This document shows positions 34,946 through 45,500 of a stretch of 64,000 nucleotides of DNA, piece after piece (position 1 is the first letter of the stretch; every line of letters starts with the position of its first letter). The notes beneath the pieces are model-generated. The model did not search any database, had not been told where the DNA came from, and worked only from the letters and a program-made list of their open reading frames with translations. This stretch comes from Punica granatum (lineage: Eukaryota > Streptophyta > Magnoliopsida > Myrtales > Lythraceae), in assembly GCF_007655135.1 (NCBI RefSeq), contig NC_045129.1, positions 22,046,274-22,110,273 on the forward strand, read 5' to 3'. A program made the translations under genes and the position numbers.

Positions 34946-36088
34946 GAAGACTTAATGGCTTGTTTAGTGAAAACTAAGTGCAATTAGTGGGTGCTTAAGG
35001 GATCCGAATTTTTGGAGGGAAGATTAAGGTGGGAAAAGTGAGTGGGAAGTTGATGGGAAGTGATGGAAAGATGGGAGTTGATGTGAGGATGTGTAAGAGA
35101 TATTTTGAATGTGTGGTTGAGGGAAGCTCTTGGGATTGAGCCATTGGGGCTTGGAGCCACCGAATTGAGCCGTGGCTTAGGGATTAGCCGCGGCTTGGGG
35201 CTGTCATGTCGGAGCCGTGGCTAATTGTGGGCGAGCCGTGGCTTGGTGGCTTGGCTTGGCTGAGCTGTGGGTCCCATTCGAATAAGAGAAAAGCCGGAAA
35301 AAGCTTGACACTTGATCGAACGCGCGTCCGGTCTCCGATGTCCAATTAATTTGAAGATTTGGAATGCTTGAACGACGAGGATTTGAATGAGCCTAATGTC
35401 GCCATGCGTCATATGAACGAACGTTCGGGTGACTCGACGCCTCGAGAGTCGGTTTTGCCCTCTTTGGACGTTCGGAGCGGAGTTTAGTGTCCCCCGGTCC
35501 CTGATTGTTCTTTGTGCACCCTGACATTCGTTTTGGAAATCCTTTTGCCCCGTGAAGGATCGTTGGCTCGTTACCCTCGGTCGGGGACCGTTGGCCCGGG
35601 AAGACCTAGGGGCTTTGACCGGGGTTTTCTCATTGTTCCCTGAATGTCTTGAGGTGCTCAGGGCTCCTTGTGAGGTGCTCGGGGATCGTTGTGATCTCTG
35701 TTTTTCGTGGACGTGCCCCGGAGGCTCGTCGGGAGAGATCGGGGCGTCCCGACTCATGTGGCAGGCCCCGGAAATGCGCCCGGACGTGTCGTTGGTCACT
35801 TTGGCACTGAGGGAGATTTTTGGAGTCCCATATTGGGCACCTTTTGGTGCTTCGGTGACTCAGTGATGAATAGTGCCACAGTGCCAGCTCTGCCGTTTTC
35901 GGGGTTCTTTGTCCGTTCGTTCTTTCGATGGCTTTCCTTTGCTTTTCTTAGCGACCCAGCTCTTCTCTCATTGTTCATGACTCCGTGCTCGCCTATTTGC
36001 CTCTGGTTGCCGGGTCATGAATAGTAACCCGAGCTTTGATCGGGAATTCTCGTGTGGGAAGCCGGTGGGCCAAAATGGGGTGCTGACA

Positions 36089-36102
36089 GCTTGACCCTCT
36101 TT
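36089..36102 (-). other. Polypurine tract of element D
   Basis: Minus strand AAAGAGGGTCAAGC, one base different from A and C, directly before the 3' LTR. Confidence 0.88.
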
Positions 36103-36239
36103 GGTTGCATGCTCGGTTAGAGGATGCGGCCAAAGACCATAACAAACATCCTTTTTTTGGTCCCGGCGACCACTCCGTTGTAGCTTCACCGTAGCTGCTC
36201 GCGGCCCGCTTGGATGTATTGGGATATTGCTGGAGATTA

Positions 36240-37370
36240 AGACCGGGACGGACCCGAAAGAAGCCGGGATAGACCCAAGAGAAAACGGGATGAATCTGAA
36301 AGAAACCGGGGTGGACCTGAACAAGAATTTAAAAGCCGGGATGGACTCGAGACAGGGATTTAAAAGCCGGGGTGGACCCGAAACAGGAATTTAAAAGCCG
36401 GGATGGACCCGAGACAGGAATTTAAAAGCCGGGATGGACCCGAGGGGCCAGGATAGACCTGAACTAGAATTTAAAAGCCGGGATGGACCCGAGGGGCCAG
36501 GATAGACCTGAACTTGAATTTAAAAGTAGGGATGGATCCGAGAGGCCAGGATAGACCTGAACAGAAATTTAAAAGTCGGGATGTACCCGAGGGGCCAGGA
36601 TAGACCTGAACTTGAATTTAAAAGCCGGGATGGACCCGAGGGGCCAGGATAGACCTGAACAGAAATTTAAATGCCGGGATGGACCCGAGGGGCCAGGATA
36701 GACCTGAACAGAAATTTAAAAGTCGGGATGGACCCGAGGGGCCAGGATAGACCTGAACAAAAATTTAAAAGCCGGGATGGACCCGAGGGGCCAGGATAGA
36801 CCTGAACAGAAATTTAAAAGTCGGGATGGACCCGAGGGGCCAGGATAGACCTGAACAGAAATTTAAAAGCCGGGATGGACCCGAGGGGCCAGGATAGACC
36901 TGCACAGAAATTTAAATGCCGGGATGGACCCGAGGGGCGAGGATATACCTGAACAGAAATTTAAAAGCCGGGATGGACCCGAGGGGCCAGGATAGACCTG
37001 AACAGAAATTTAAAAGCCGGGATGGACCCGAGGGGCCAGGATAGACCTGAACAGAAATTTAAAAGCCGGGATGGACCCGAGAGGCCAAGATAGACCTGAA
37101 CAGAAATTTAAATGCCGGGATGGACCCGAAGGAGCCAGGATAGATCTGAATGTGGCCAGGATGGACCCGAATGCAGATGAGCCAGAATAGACCTGAATGT
37201 GGCCGGGATGGACCCGAATGCAGAAATTTAAAACCGGGCTGGACCCGAACAGGAATTTAAAACCGGGATGGACCCGAACAGGAATTTAAAACCGGGATGG
37301 ACCCGAACAGGAAGTTTAAAACCAAGATGGACCCGAACTGGAATTTGAAAACTGGGACAGACCCGAGACA
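36240..37370. repeat. Tandem repeat array in element D 3' UTR (49-bp and ~30-bp units)
   Basis: The main part (about 36426-37130) is a 49-bp unit: GGGATGGACCCGAGGGGCCA, then GGATAGACCTGAACAG and AAATTTAAAAGCC. On both sides are shorter ~30-bp units made of CGGGATGGACCCGA and AGGAATTTAAA only. The core CGGGATGGACCCGA resembles the A array core CGGGACGTACCCGA, so the two arrays may share an origin. Confidence 0.92.
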
Positions 37371-38560
37371 CTTGCTCGGGGATCGCATAAAGCGTCAGGC
37401 GACGTGGTTTGCTTGGTGTTGGGCTTGGATTGCATCACGTGCGACAGCTGATGACGACCCTCCATCGTTTGTCCTTCTTTAAACATCGGCGGTTTGGACG
37501 GTGTGGTGCATCCCTCAACGACTTCCGGTGCCGCGAGAGCACGACCTGTCGCGTGAGACAGATATGAGTCCGTTAAGGAGGAGATGCCCCTTGGGGTTCC
37601 ATGCGCATCGCGATGAAGTTGCTTCGTCGGTGCTCTGCCCCTAGGGTGGCGATCGACTTCCGGCGATTGCTTGTTGGGGATGCCCCGGTCGTGCGATGAG
37701 GGACTCGAACTCTGGGGTAGAGTGTCTACGTATCCCGAGGAGTCGGGAATCAAAGTCTGCCGTAGTTCCCGCGTTTGTTGTACTTGTGATCCTGACATCA
37801 TTAGTAAGTCATGGGGGTTACTAACAACGTGTAAGCGCGGATAAAAAGATGTCTTTGAGACGCATGCTCTTCAGTTTCGGGTCGCCTGAGCGACCCGCAA
37901 AGAGTTTTTGTTTTAGCGATGTGAATGGGATCCCGCTTTCAGAGGCCTCGATGCAAGGCCTCCGGGGCTCCTGTTGGCCTTACATGGGCATATCGAGACG
38001 TCCTCAAAGGTGCCCAAGCGTCTCTATCGGTTGTTTGACGTGCCCGTGAACTTAGGACCCTTCTCATCAGGGTACCGTGGGGCGGCTGCATTTGTAACCC
38101 GCATGGGGAATTTTTTATTCAAATTTGGTCAGACCTCGGTCTAGTCATTTTCAGAGTGTTATGACTAGACTCCCGGAAAGAAATGTCTAGGATTTGGCTT
38201 TATGGTAGCCGATTGAAGGGTGGCTATGACCCGTTTTGGAGTTGTGCAATGACAAAGAGAAAAGAGAAAGCTTGGGGAGCACGTTGCCCAAGGCTGAAAG
38301 AATACACGAGTTCACGCTTGCCGTGAGATGTACCCCCCCTTCTCTTCCGTCCTTCGGTTGGTGTTGGCTGTTTTAAACTGTTTGGATTGCGTGCCTGGTC
38401 GCCCGCTGTGCTTGAAGAAGAATCTGCCTTAGACGGTTGAGTTTGGTAGGAGAGCCGATCGGGGATCGTGTTGGAGTAGATAACCTGGTCATTTCCCTTG
38501 GGGATCCCTGGTCCGCGCAGTGTGCGAAGGCCCAGGGTGACTGTTTTGTTTATCTCTCAT
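37371..38560 (-). other. Element D 3' UTR, no gene seen
   Basis: Non-coding; short open frames show no recognisable domain. Some words near 37690-37750 resemble element C around 24720-24800. Confidence 0.55.
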
Positions 38561-38576
38561 TTTACTCTCCTTTTGC

Positions 38577-38722
38577 TACGGTCACCCGCTTCGGGGCCGT
38601 ACCTCTCAATCTAAAGGGGATGAGCTCTCCTTTTGCCACGACCGCCCGCCTCGGGATTTTCAGTCGTGCCTCTCTCCTGCCCTAGTTTTTGCCTAGGTCG
38701 CCTCGAGGGGTTTTCGACCTAG
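38577..38722 (-). other. Hairpin series of element D
   Basis: In element order: 38722-38693 (CTAGGTCG/CGACCTAG, perfect 8 bp), 38668-38637 (CACGAC/GTCGTG) and 38601-38577 (TACGG/CCGTA). These are the CTAG, CACG and TACG types of A and C with their own stem sequences; the CAAAAG tail is kept. In A and C this series follows the integrase stop; here integrase is absent but the series stays. Confidence 0.75.
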
Positions 38723-38735
38723 CGGGCCCGATTCT

Positions 38736-40320
38736 TTTGCCTCTCGAGTTTGCAAGGGCGGAGGGTTCGAATGATTCGACCTTCGAGTGCATTACGTTCT
38801 GTCTCCGTCGAGGAGTTGCGACTGCTGCTTCCCTTTTTGTCGGGATTTCATTTCTTTTGGATTAGGAGTGCCGGTGCTTTTGGTGAACCTCGGCATTGCC
38901 CCATTTTTTTTGTTGGCGGGTTTTTCCGCTTCTTTTCTCTCTCTCTTCTCTTCTTTGTTGGCGGGTTTTTCCCGCGTCTTTTCGCTCTTTTTTTCGCAGC
39001 TGGGGTCTGTATTGTGCCCCTTGTATTTGTTTGAAACTCCTCGACTTTGCATCGCCAAGGCCACTTTCGTTTGCTTAGCCCCGTGGAGACTTGATGTACT
39101 TCGTTGTCCTAGCCCAATTTTGTGATGGCTGGTTTTCTCAGAAGTCTGATTCTTATGCACTCGAAAGTCAAACTTCGTGTCTTTTTCCTTGCAAACTTTA
39201 CAAGTCCTTTCCCCTATTGTCTAAAACGAAAACAAAATTGCCCCAGGAGTGTGGGTGACCAAGGTTGCCTCTACGTGAATGTTGGACGGGGATGCCCCGG
39301 TCTTTGTGATTTGTGTCGGGCGTCTTGTGCGATTGCCGCTCCCGATTGTGCATTGTCGCTCCCGTGGAGGGTGCCCTTTGGATGATAGGCACTCTTGAAG
39401 CCGAATGTGTCCTACCCCGGGACTTGTCGTTGCATGCTGTCGGTGATAAGTGTGCAGTGGGGAAGGCCCAATTTGCCCCGGGGTGTCGCTCGATCTCGGT
39501 GGAGATGCACTCGTCGAGGTTGAACGGTTTGTTCGATTGTCTCTGTCTTCGGCTTCGTGGGGGGTACATATTCGTCGGAAACCTCCCTCGTCGAAGTATG
39601 ACGGAAGGGTCCGAGAGGAATTCTTAGGGAGATGTGAACCCATGTATCGTTCTTTGCCTGTGACCGGCATGTCCCTGTGAGAGATGACAAAGAAGACGAT
39701 ATATTAGGTGATTGATCGGTGGAATATGTGGTAAGAAATGTGGAGTGGACCCATAGGAAAATCCCTTTGTCCAACGTACGACCCATGGGGTGCCGTGCGT
39801 GGAGGACACTCAATTCCGAGATCTAGTCATCGCCACCCTGGAGTGGGCAGACCGTGGCTAGGGGCCACATAGGTGTACTTTCCCCGATTACGGGTTGGCA
39901 TGTGCAGCCGTCCTAGGGGAGGCTCGAGGAGCCGGATCCCATGAGGACAGACGAATCGAACAATTCTGACAGAACCAACAGGGCGTCTTCGGGGTTGTCC
40001 TAGTGTGCCCGTGAAGGGTTCGTTCATGCCGGGAGCTCGTTTTGGAATGCATATAAATAAATGTAAAAGAGAGTTTAGAGAAAAGTGCATGTTGCCCCAG
40101 TGGCTGGTTGATGGCCACAGCGGAGGGTGGGCAGGGATCATTCTCCGGTCGGAGATGTGATCGTGCTAGTGACTTTTGCGGCGGGTGGGCAGGGCCATGC
40201 TCTGTTCGTCGGAGCTGTTGCCTGTGATCTTTTGCGGTTGAAGGATTAGACTTGCTCCTCGGAGTATCGCTTGGATGAATTTGAATCCAAGTCGATTTTG
40301 GATTTTAGTTGAGCCTGAAA
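38736..40320 (-). other. Element D internal region, no gene recognised
   Basis: This occupies the place where pol and gag would be. Open frames of 100-150 codons exist on both strands but show no Gag, protease, RT or integrase motif and look random. Its origin is unknown: replaced, captured or decayed sequence. Confidence 0.5.
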
Positions 40321-40329
40321 GCAGTAAAC

Positions 40330-40805
40330 GCGAGGTGTCAAAACCTAAAAGCAGTAAATGCGGGGCCGGAGCCCAAAAGCAGCAAATGCGGGACCGAGGC
40401 CCGATGAGGGGCCGAAGCCCAAAAGTGGGGCCAAAGCCCAAAAGTGGGGCCGGAGCCCGATGCAGGGCCGAAACCCAAAAGTAAATGCAGGGCCGGAGGC
40501 CGATGTGAGGTCGAAGCCTAATGCAGTAAATGCGGGACCAGAACCCGATGCAGGGCCGGAGCCCGATGCAGGGCCGGAGCTCGATGCGGGGCCAAAGCCC
40601 AATGCAGTAAATGCGGGGCCGGAGCCCGATGCAGGGCCGGAGCCCGATGCGGGGCCGAAGCTCGATGCAGTAAATGCGGGGCCGGAGCCCGTTGCCGGGC
40701 CGGAGCCCGATGCGGGGCCGAAGCCCGATGCAGTAAATGCGGGGCCGGAGCCCGATGCGGGGACAAAGCCCGATGAGGGGCCGAAGCCCGATGCAATAAA
40801 TGCGA
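40330..40805. repeat. GC-rich short tandem repeats in element D
   Basis: Variants of an 18-bp unit, GGGCCGGAGCCCGATGCA, are interspersed with GTAAATGC. GGGCCGGAGCCC is near-palindromic. The lack of stops gives open frames on both strands (Gly-Pro-Glu or Gly-Leu-Arg-Pro repeats) that I do not regard as genes. Confidence 0.88.
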
Positions 40806-41355
40806 GGTTGATAGGAAAGTGCAAGAAATGCGAAAGCAAAGGTCAATGCTGAGGAATAGCGTGAGGCGCTGCAATGCGGTGACGCTGATTTGCTTGCGGT
40901 CTTGCTTTGTGGAGCAGGGATGAGGACTTAGTGTTGAAATCCCAAGGAGCTGGATGGATGTAAGACGTATGTTGTCTCAATTGTGGTCGATCAGTATTCA
41001 TGCTGTCTTATTGTGTAGAATTTTCTACAATGGGAAAAGAAAACAATGAAGGAGCAAACTATATTCGCGATTTCAGCGTAAGGGCTTAGGGGATTGAACT
41101 AGCCTGGTAGGCGTCGTGCGAGCGCGCTGAGGGTGTGTGCATGGAGAAGGTGGAGGCATGCTCGCACGACGTGGAAATGGCACGCTCAGTTGTGCTGATG
41201 GAAGCACTTGTAGAATAGAAGGACGTGTGCTCAACCATGCAATGACATAATCGATTGCGCGGGATTAATGGGAAGTTAGTGTTGCTTGGACGGTTGGCCC
41301 TTGAGCTACTGATCGGCTCGCCCTGGAGGAAGGGTGAGGACCACGATTGGTACAC
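40806..41355 (-). other. Element D region upstream of array, no gene seen
   Basis: In A/B the gag gene would start here (element sense). No Gag homology is visible. Confidence 0.45.
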
Positions 41356-41921
41356 CTGCAAAGGCGGTCATAACTTTGTCTACCGTGTGGTAGTGTTAAT
41401 TGTCGTGTAAAACAGTAAATGAATAGGATGCGTGCAATGCGTGAGTTTTCAAAAGCTAATGTTGTCGTTCACATTGACTCGAAAGGTTCAAAGTACAATG
41501 CAAATTTTGTAAAATAGAGCCTCAAGCTGATTTGCCACCACACTCGGGGTTTGAGCGAGCGCCGCCTAGGAAAGCACCGGGTCTAGGCGAGGGCCTTGCG
41601 GAGACATCTATCCTAGAGTGCATGTGTGGGTCTTCATGAGGCCCTTTCCTAGACCTCTCCAGGGCGGTGTTCGCTCAAGCGAGCTCCTGACCGCATCTCT
41701 GCATCTTGGCACGAGTTTGGGAGAGCTCCCTCTGAGGTGGTTGGCCGGCAAGTTCTTCGTCTCTCAGCGACCTCTCGGTGATCGAACCTAGTGTTGATGA
41801 GGTCGATCATGTTGTCCCGGTATATACACCATTCGCGTTCGGTGGCGGGGTCGGTGAGGTCCTCGTGTGTTGGCGGGCTCTGTCAAGGCGCGGGCAGGAG
41901 GCCGAGCAAGGCGTCCCTTAC
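41356..41921 (-). other. Candidate intron spanning ORF1 remnant, element D
   Basis: Minus strand donor CTTG/GTAAGG (first base 41921) and acceptor TTTGCAG/GTGTACC (last base 41356). Both sit at the positions of the candidate ORF1-spanning intron in B (57859-59614). The ATG that overlaps the donor in A and B is lost here, but the donor is kept. Confidence 0.4.
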
Positions 41922-41967
41922 CAAGACGATAAGAAAATCTGCTTAGGACTTGTCAATGTGAACGACA
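41463..41967. repeat. Inverted repeat flanking ORF1 remnant, element D
   Basis: TGTCGTTCACATTGAC at 41463-41478 is the exact reverse complement of 41952-41967 (16 bp). It occupies the same place as the A/B repeat, next to shared flanks such as TCCTAG and TTTTGAAAAC, but with a different sequence. Confidence 0.75.
41687..41880 (-). pseudogene. Degenerate tail of ORF1, element D
   Basis: Two overlapping minus-strand segments, in different frames, are rich in Arg, Glu and Gln: one reads WCIYRDNMIDLINTRF, the other RELSQTRAKMQRCGQELA then stop. They resemble the coiled-coil end of ORF1 in A and B in composition and position. The assignment rests mainly on position. Confidence 0.4.
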
Positions 41968-42484
41968 TCCTAGTGTGTTTTGAAAACTGTATGATGCATA
42001 TGTGCAGAGAAAAGTAAATGCCCACGGCTTAGTACAAATTACAAGGTATATCGCTCTTGAAATAGAAAAGACTCAAGTGGCACGCAGGCCGACTCGATGG
42101 ACTATTGTCGGAGTCGGGTTGAAGGCTTGCATGGAGGCATAGCACGATGCATGGTTCGGTGCTACAGGGACCGTGCTATCTATGGATGGGGGCTCCCGAC
42201 TCAAGGGTGTGAATTCCTTGAAATCGAGCGAGGATCTTTGGGGGCCGGTTCGGTGGCATAGCCGACTCGATCCGTTCCCTTACTCGGAACCTCTGACTAA
42301 CCTAACTTCCTCTTTTGGTGCCAGTGGGATTTCGGACAAGGTACCTAGAAACCCGCTAGAATGATGCGATGCAAGTGCGTAAAATAAATGTGCGCGAAAT
42401 AAATGTGCTTAAAATAAATGTACGGAAAGCGATAAATAAACATGCAAACAAGCAAACGGAATTGAGCCCGAACCCACTAAGTAT
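41968..42484 (-). other. Leader of element D
   Basis: Untranslated leader related to 17844-18368 of A, with shared stretches such as GGGAGCCCCCATCC and GGCCCCCAAAGATCCTCGC (minus strand). No gene. Confidence 0.65.
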
Positions 42485-42503
42485 GTCCCCAGTGGAGTCG
42501 CCA
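42485..42503 (-). other. Primer-binding site, element D
   Basis: Minus strand TGGCGACTCCACTGGGGAC, identical to A and B and three bases from the LTR. Confidence 0.9.
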
Positions 42504-42506
42504 AGC

Positions 42507-45500
42507 TGTGCGCACCCGAATTTAATCTCGTCGGGGCACGCATGCGCGCGCCTAAGCAAATGCGGCTTGGGAGTGTCCACCTTCCCGGGGACGCGCGACG
42601 GACGCACGTGAGAAGGAGTCGCCACTTGCCATTTTACGACCCGAGGGTCGAGGGCCGGCAAGTTACCCGGGTCTAGGGGTACGGGGTACACCGAAATGCT
42701 AAGGCAATGGTCGTACAGAACCGGAAATTCCGAATTCGGGGGTCCTATTACGTGCGGGCCTATATCCCGCACGCCCTTTCGGTACTCTAGCTTGCTAGGC
42801 TTGTCATTTTGTTTATTTACCGCGTGATTTAGAGTTGCACTCGACTCGCCCGTTTTGACACCGTAAATTCGTTGAAGTGATCAAGTTGGGCCAAGAGTCC
42901 GAAAGATGAGTAGGCTAGTGCATCGAGGAATCGGTTCACTATCTTAGCGTTACAGTTCATCGAACCGTGATGGTCGATTCCCTGCGCAAACCGAGACCGC
43001 GAGTATTCGAGCTTACTTATCTCTTGGTGATGATAGACCGACTTAATCGACTCGACACTCGGACCTCTTGCTCACCGATCGGGGATCCTTACAAGTGGAT
43101 GAATGTACAAATGAAATCCTCGCGATGTTCTCTCGAATAATTACAAAGTGCAACTGAATAAGTAAATGGATCCCGATCGACTTGCATTGGGCCAATATTC
43201 CGCTCCGGCTCACCGTGTGTTTTGAATGACCGATAAACAAATTAAGGCAACGCGGGCTCAAAGAGCCGGGGGTCGGGTCCAATCGAGCCGACGGTTTACA
43301 GGAGAACCGATTAGTTCCCACTGTAACCGTTGGACCGATCGAGCTCCCGGGTGATATCTAAACACGTTTCACGCATTCAATCCAAATTGCCTTCCACATA
43401 GGCCATATTTGGAGTGTGATGGTGACTCGAGGGTAGATCCCATTCCGCACTCGGGTTGCGTGCGCTCGATGAATTAAGAGGTGTTGGACCTCGTGTTCGG
43501 TGATTTGGGGCGTTGGACCCCGTGCAACACGTAACCTATGGGTTCGGGCCTGAGCCGCAATAAATCATCAAAAGCAAGAATAAAATAGAAGAAAACTGAT
43601 ATAACTGACACAATACAGAAAGCAACTGACAACAACTGATAAGTGTCAGTGAATACAAACGAATTGTGTATTAGGCCGAATGTACGTGATTTAATCAGTT
43701 TATTAACCGGGGTTGTTTAGCAAACAGTGTATCTATCCTAGGCAAGCATAAGTGGTGGATTGGAATGGGGTTCTAAGCCGATTACATGTGTGTGTTCGTT
43801 TTATAACTCTCATTCGGTTAAGTGTCATTGCGGTTTCACCGAATTAGCCAAACTCGTGTTTTGACTCTAGATTGGAATCTATCATTCCGCTTATCCATTA
43901 TCTAGTGTTTGATTAGGCCGAATGTATGATTAGTCCAGTTCTTTGTATTTTGTAACTGAAATAAAATGCTCCCCACCGAATCTACGATAGGAAGATAGAA
44001 ACACCGAAAGTGGACGGAATGGGCCGTGTGAATGAAACTCGTACCCGAACGGGTAGCCCTTTTCCATCCATAGATCGAGGCGTTTCCGGCTCCCTAGCGC
44101 CTAGGGTATCGGTGAATCAAGGAATGACGGTTATGCCCTTGGATGATAAAATTGTGATGTTCGTGTATAAATTGGAGATTTGCGTCACATGAAGGAGTCT
44201 AAGAAGGATTCTCATGCCCCGACTCGGGCCGCCTCAAATTGGGCCCGGACTCGAGTCAAGGCACGTGAGTACTCGCTAGACGTCAATTCTATTCGTGTTA
44301 CGCGTCTCGGTATTTTGAAATTGTGAATTTTAGTGAAAAAGGGCATTCTCGCCGTTCCGTAAACCATCGATGCGTTTACGAATTAAGGATCGATTAACCC
44401 AATTATTTGGTCCAAGTGATTTAATTAGCCGAATGATACGTTCCGTTTCTCCCATTCGTGAAATTATTCGGTGACGATCGTATCTTACATGCATGATACA
44501 TCAAACACGATAATAACACACGTTTTAATCACATCGATGCCGCCATGGTAATAATCACGCAAAAGAGCATACAAACACGCACGAACAAAATATTTAAGCG
44601 GAATCAATAAAACGGCATCGACTCAAGTGATAACAAAACAGATAAAACACGGGAATCGGCCCATCTCGAGGCGAAAGAGGGCCTCCCGGACTTGTGTGGT
44701 CCAAGGAACCTCTCGGCCGTATTTCATCAAGAATGACCGGGAGCTTCCATGGCTCACACGGGTCCGGATGGTCTCTTCGGCCCCGATTTGGATCTTTTCC
44801 TACCATGGCACATGAACTTATGCATCATACGGATATGATATGAGCACATAAATGGAATATGATGGACGTACGTGCATGGAAAGGCATGAGGAAGTCCGGA
44901 TCTAGAAGAAAAATAGCAACTTTCATGCTTTCCGATTTATAAATCACATTAACACTTCATAACAAGCAAACATCGGGGATCCTAGCTTCTCTAAGTCGTA
45001 GAGGAATGTTACCTAGCCTCGGAACACGAGGAAAGAGTCGGAGAAGTGGCAAAGGGAGTCGGTAGACTCGGTTGGAACGAACAGACCCGAACCGGTGCAG
45101 TCGGGTCGACTGGCAGACCCGACTGGCAGTCTGGCTTGTCGGGGCTGTACCGGTTGATCGGGATGGAATTTTCACGCGGGGCCAGTTGCGTTGGATTCCC
45201 AAGAGACTAAGGATCGCCCCTGTGGTGGTTTCGGGAGGAGAGCATCCGTAGATTTTCCGGAAATCAAAAACAAAGTCGGGTCAGTAAAAAAAGGACAGAC
45301 CCAGTCGGGTCAAAACAGACCCGACTGGCACCCGATGAAGAAACGGCTCCACAGGAGGCTCCCGGTGGTCTTTTGATGCAAGGTCGGTGGCATTGGACTC
45401 CTAACTGAGTGAGGAGCACGGTGATGGGTGGCTCGTAGCGAGATTCAACCCGAGATGACCTGTGCATCCCTGCAAAGTTCGGGTTAGAAAAGACGACCAG

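Larger units (their letters stand above)
30996..36088 (-). repeat. 3' LTR of element D
   Basis: 5,093 bp on the minus strand from TGTCAGCACC (36088) to GTGCGCACA (30996). Relative to the 5' LTR it lacks 174 nt (between 35735 and 35740; 47155-47328 in the 5' copy, bounded by GAGA) and about 17 nt near 32727. The copying of one LTR into two during reverse transcription means these losses came after insertion. Confidence 0.93.

Noticed and set aside
40166..40874. Repeat-rich frames (Gly-Leu-Arg-Pro or Gly-Pro-Glu type)
   Set aside because: By-product of the 18-bp GC-rich repeats; open on both strands at once.
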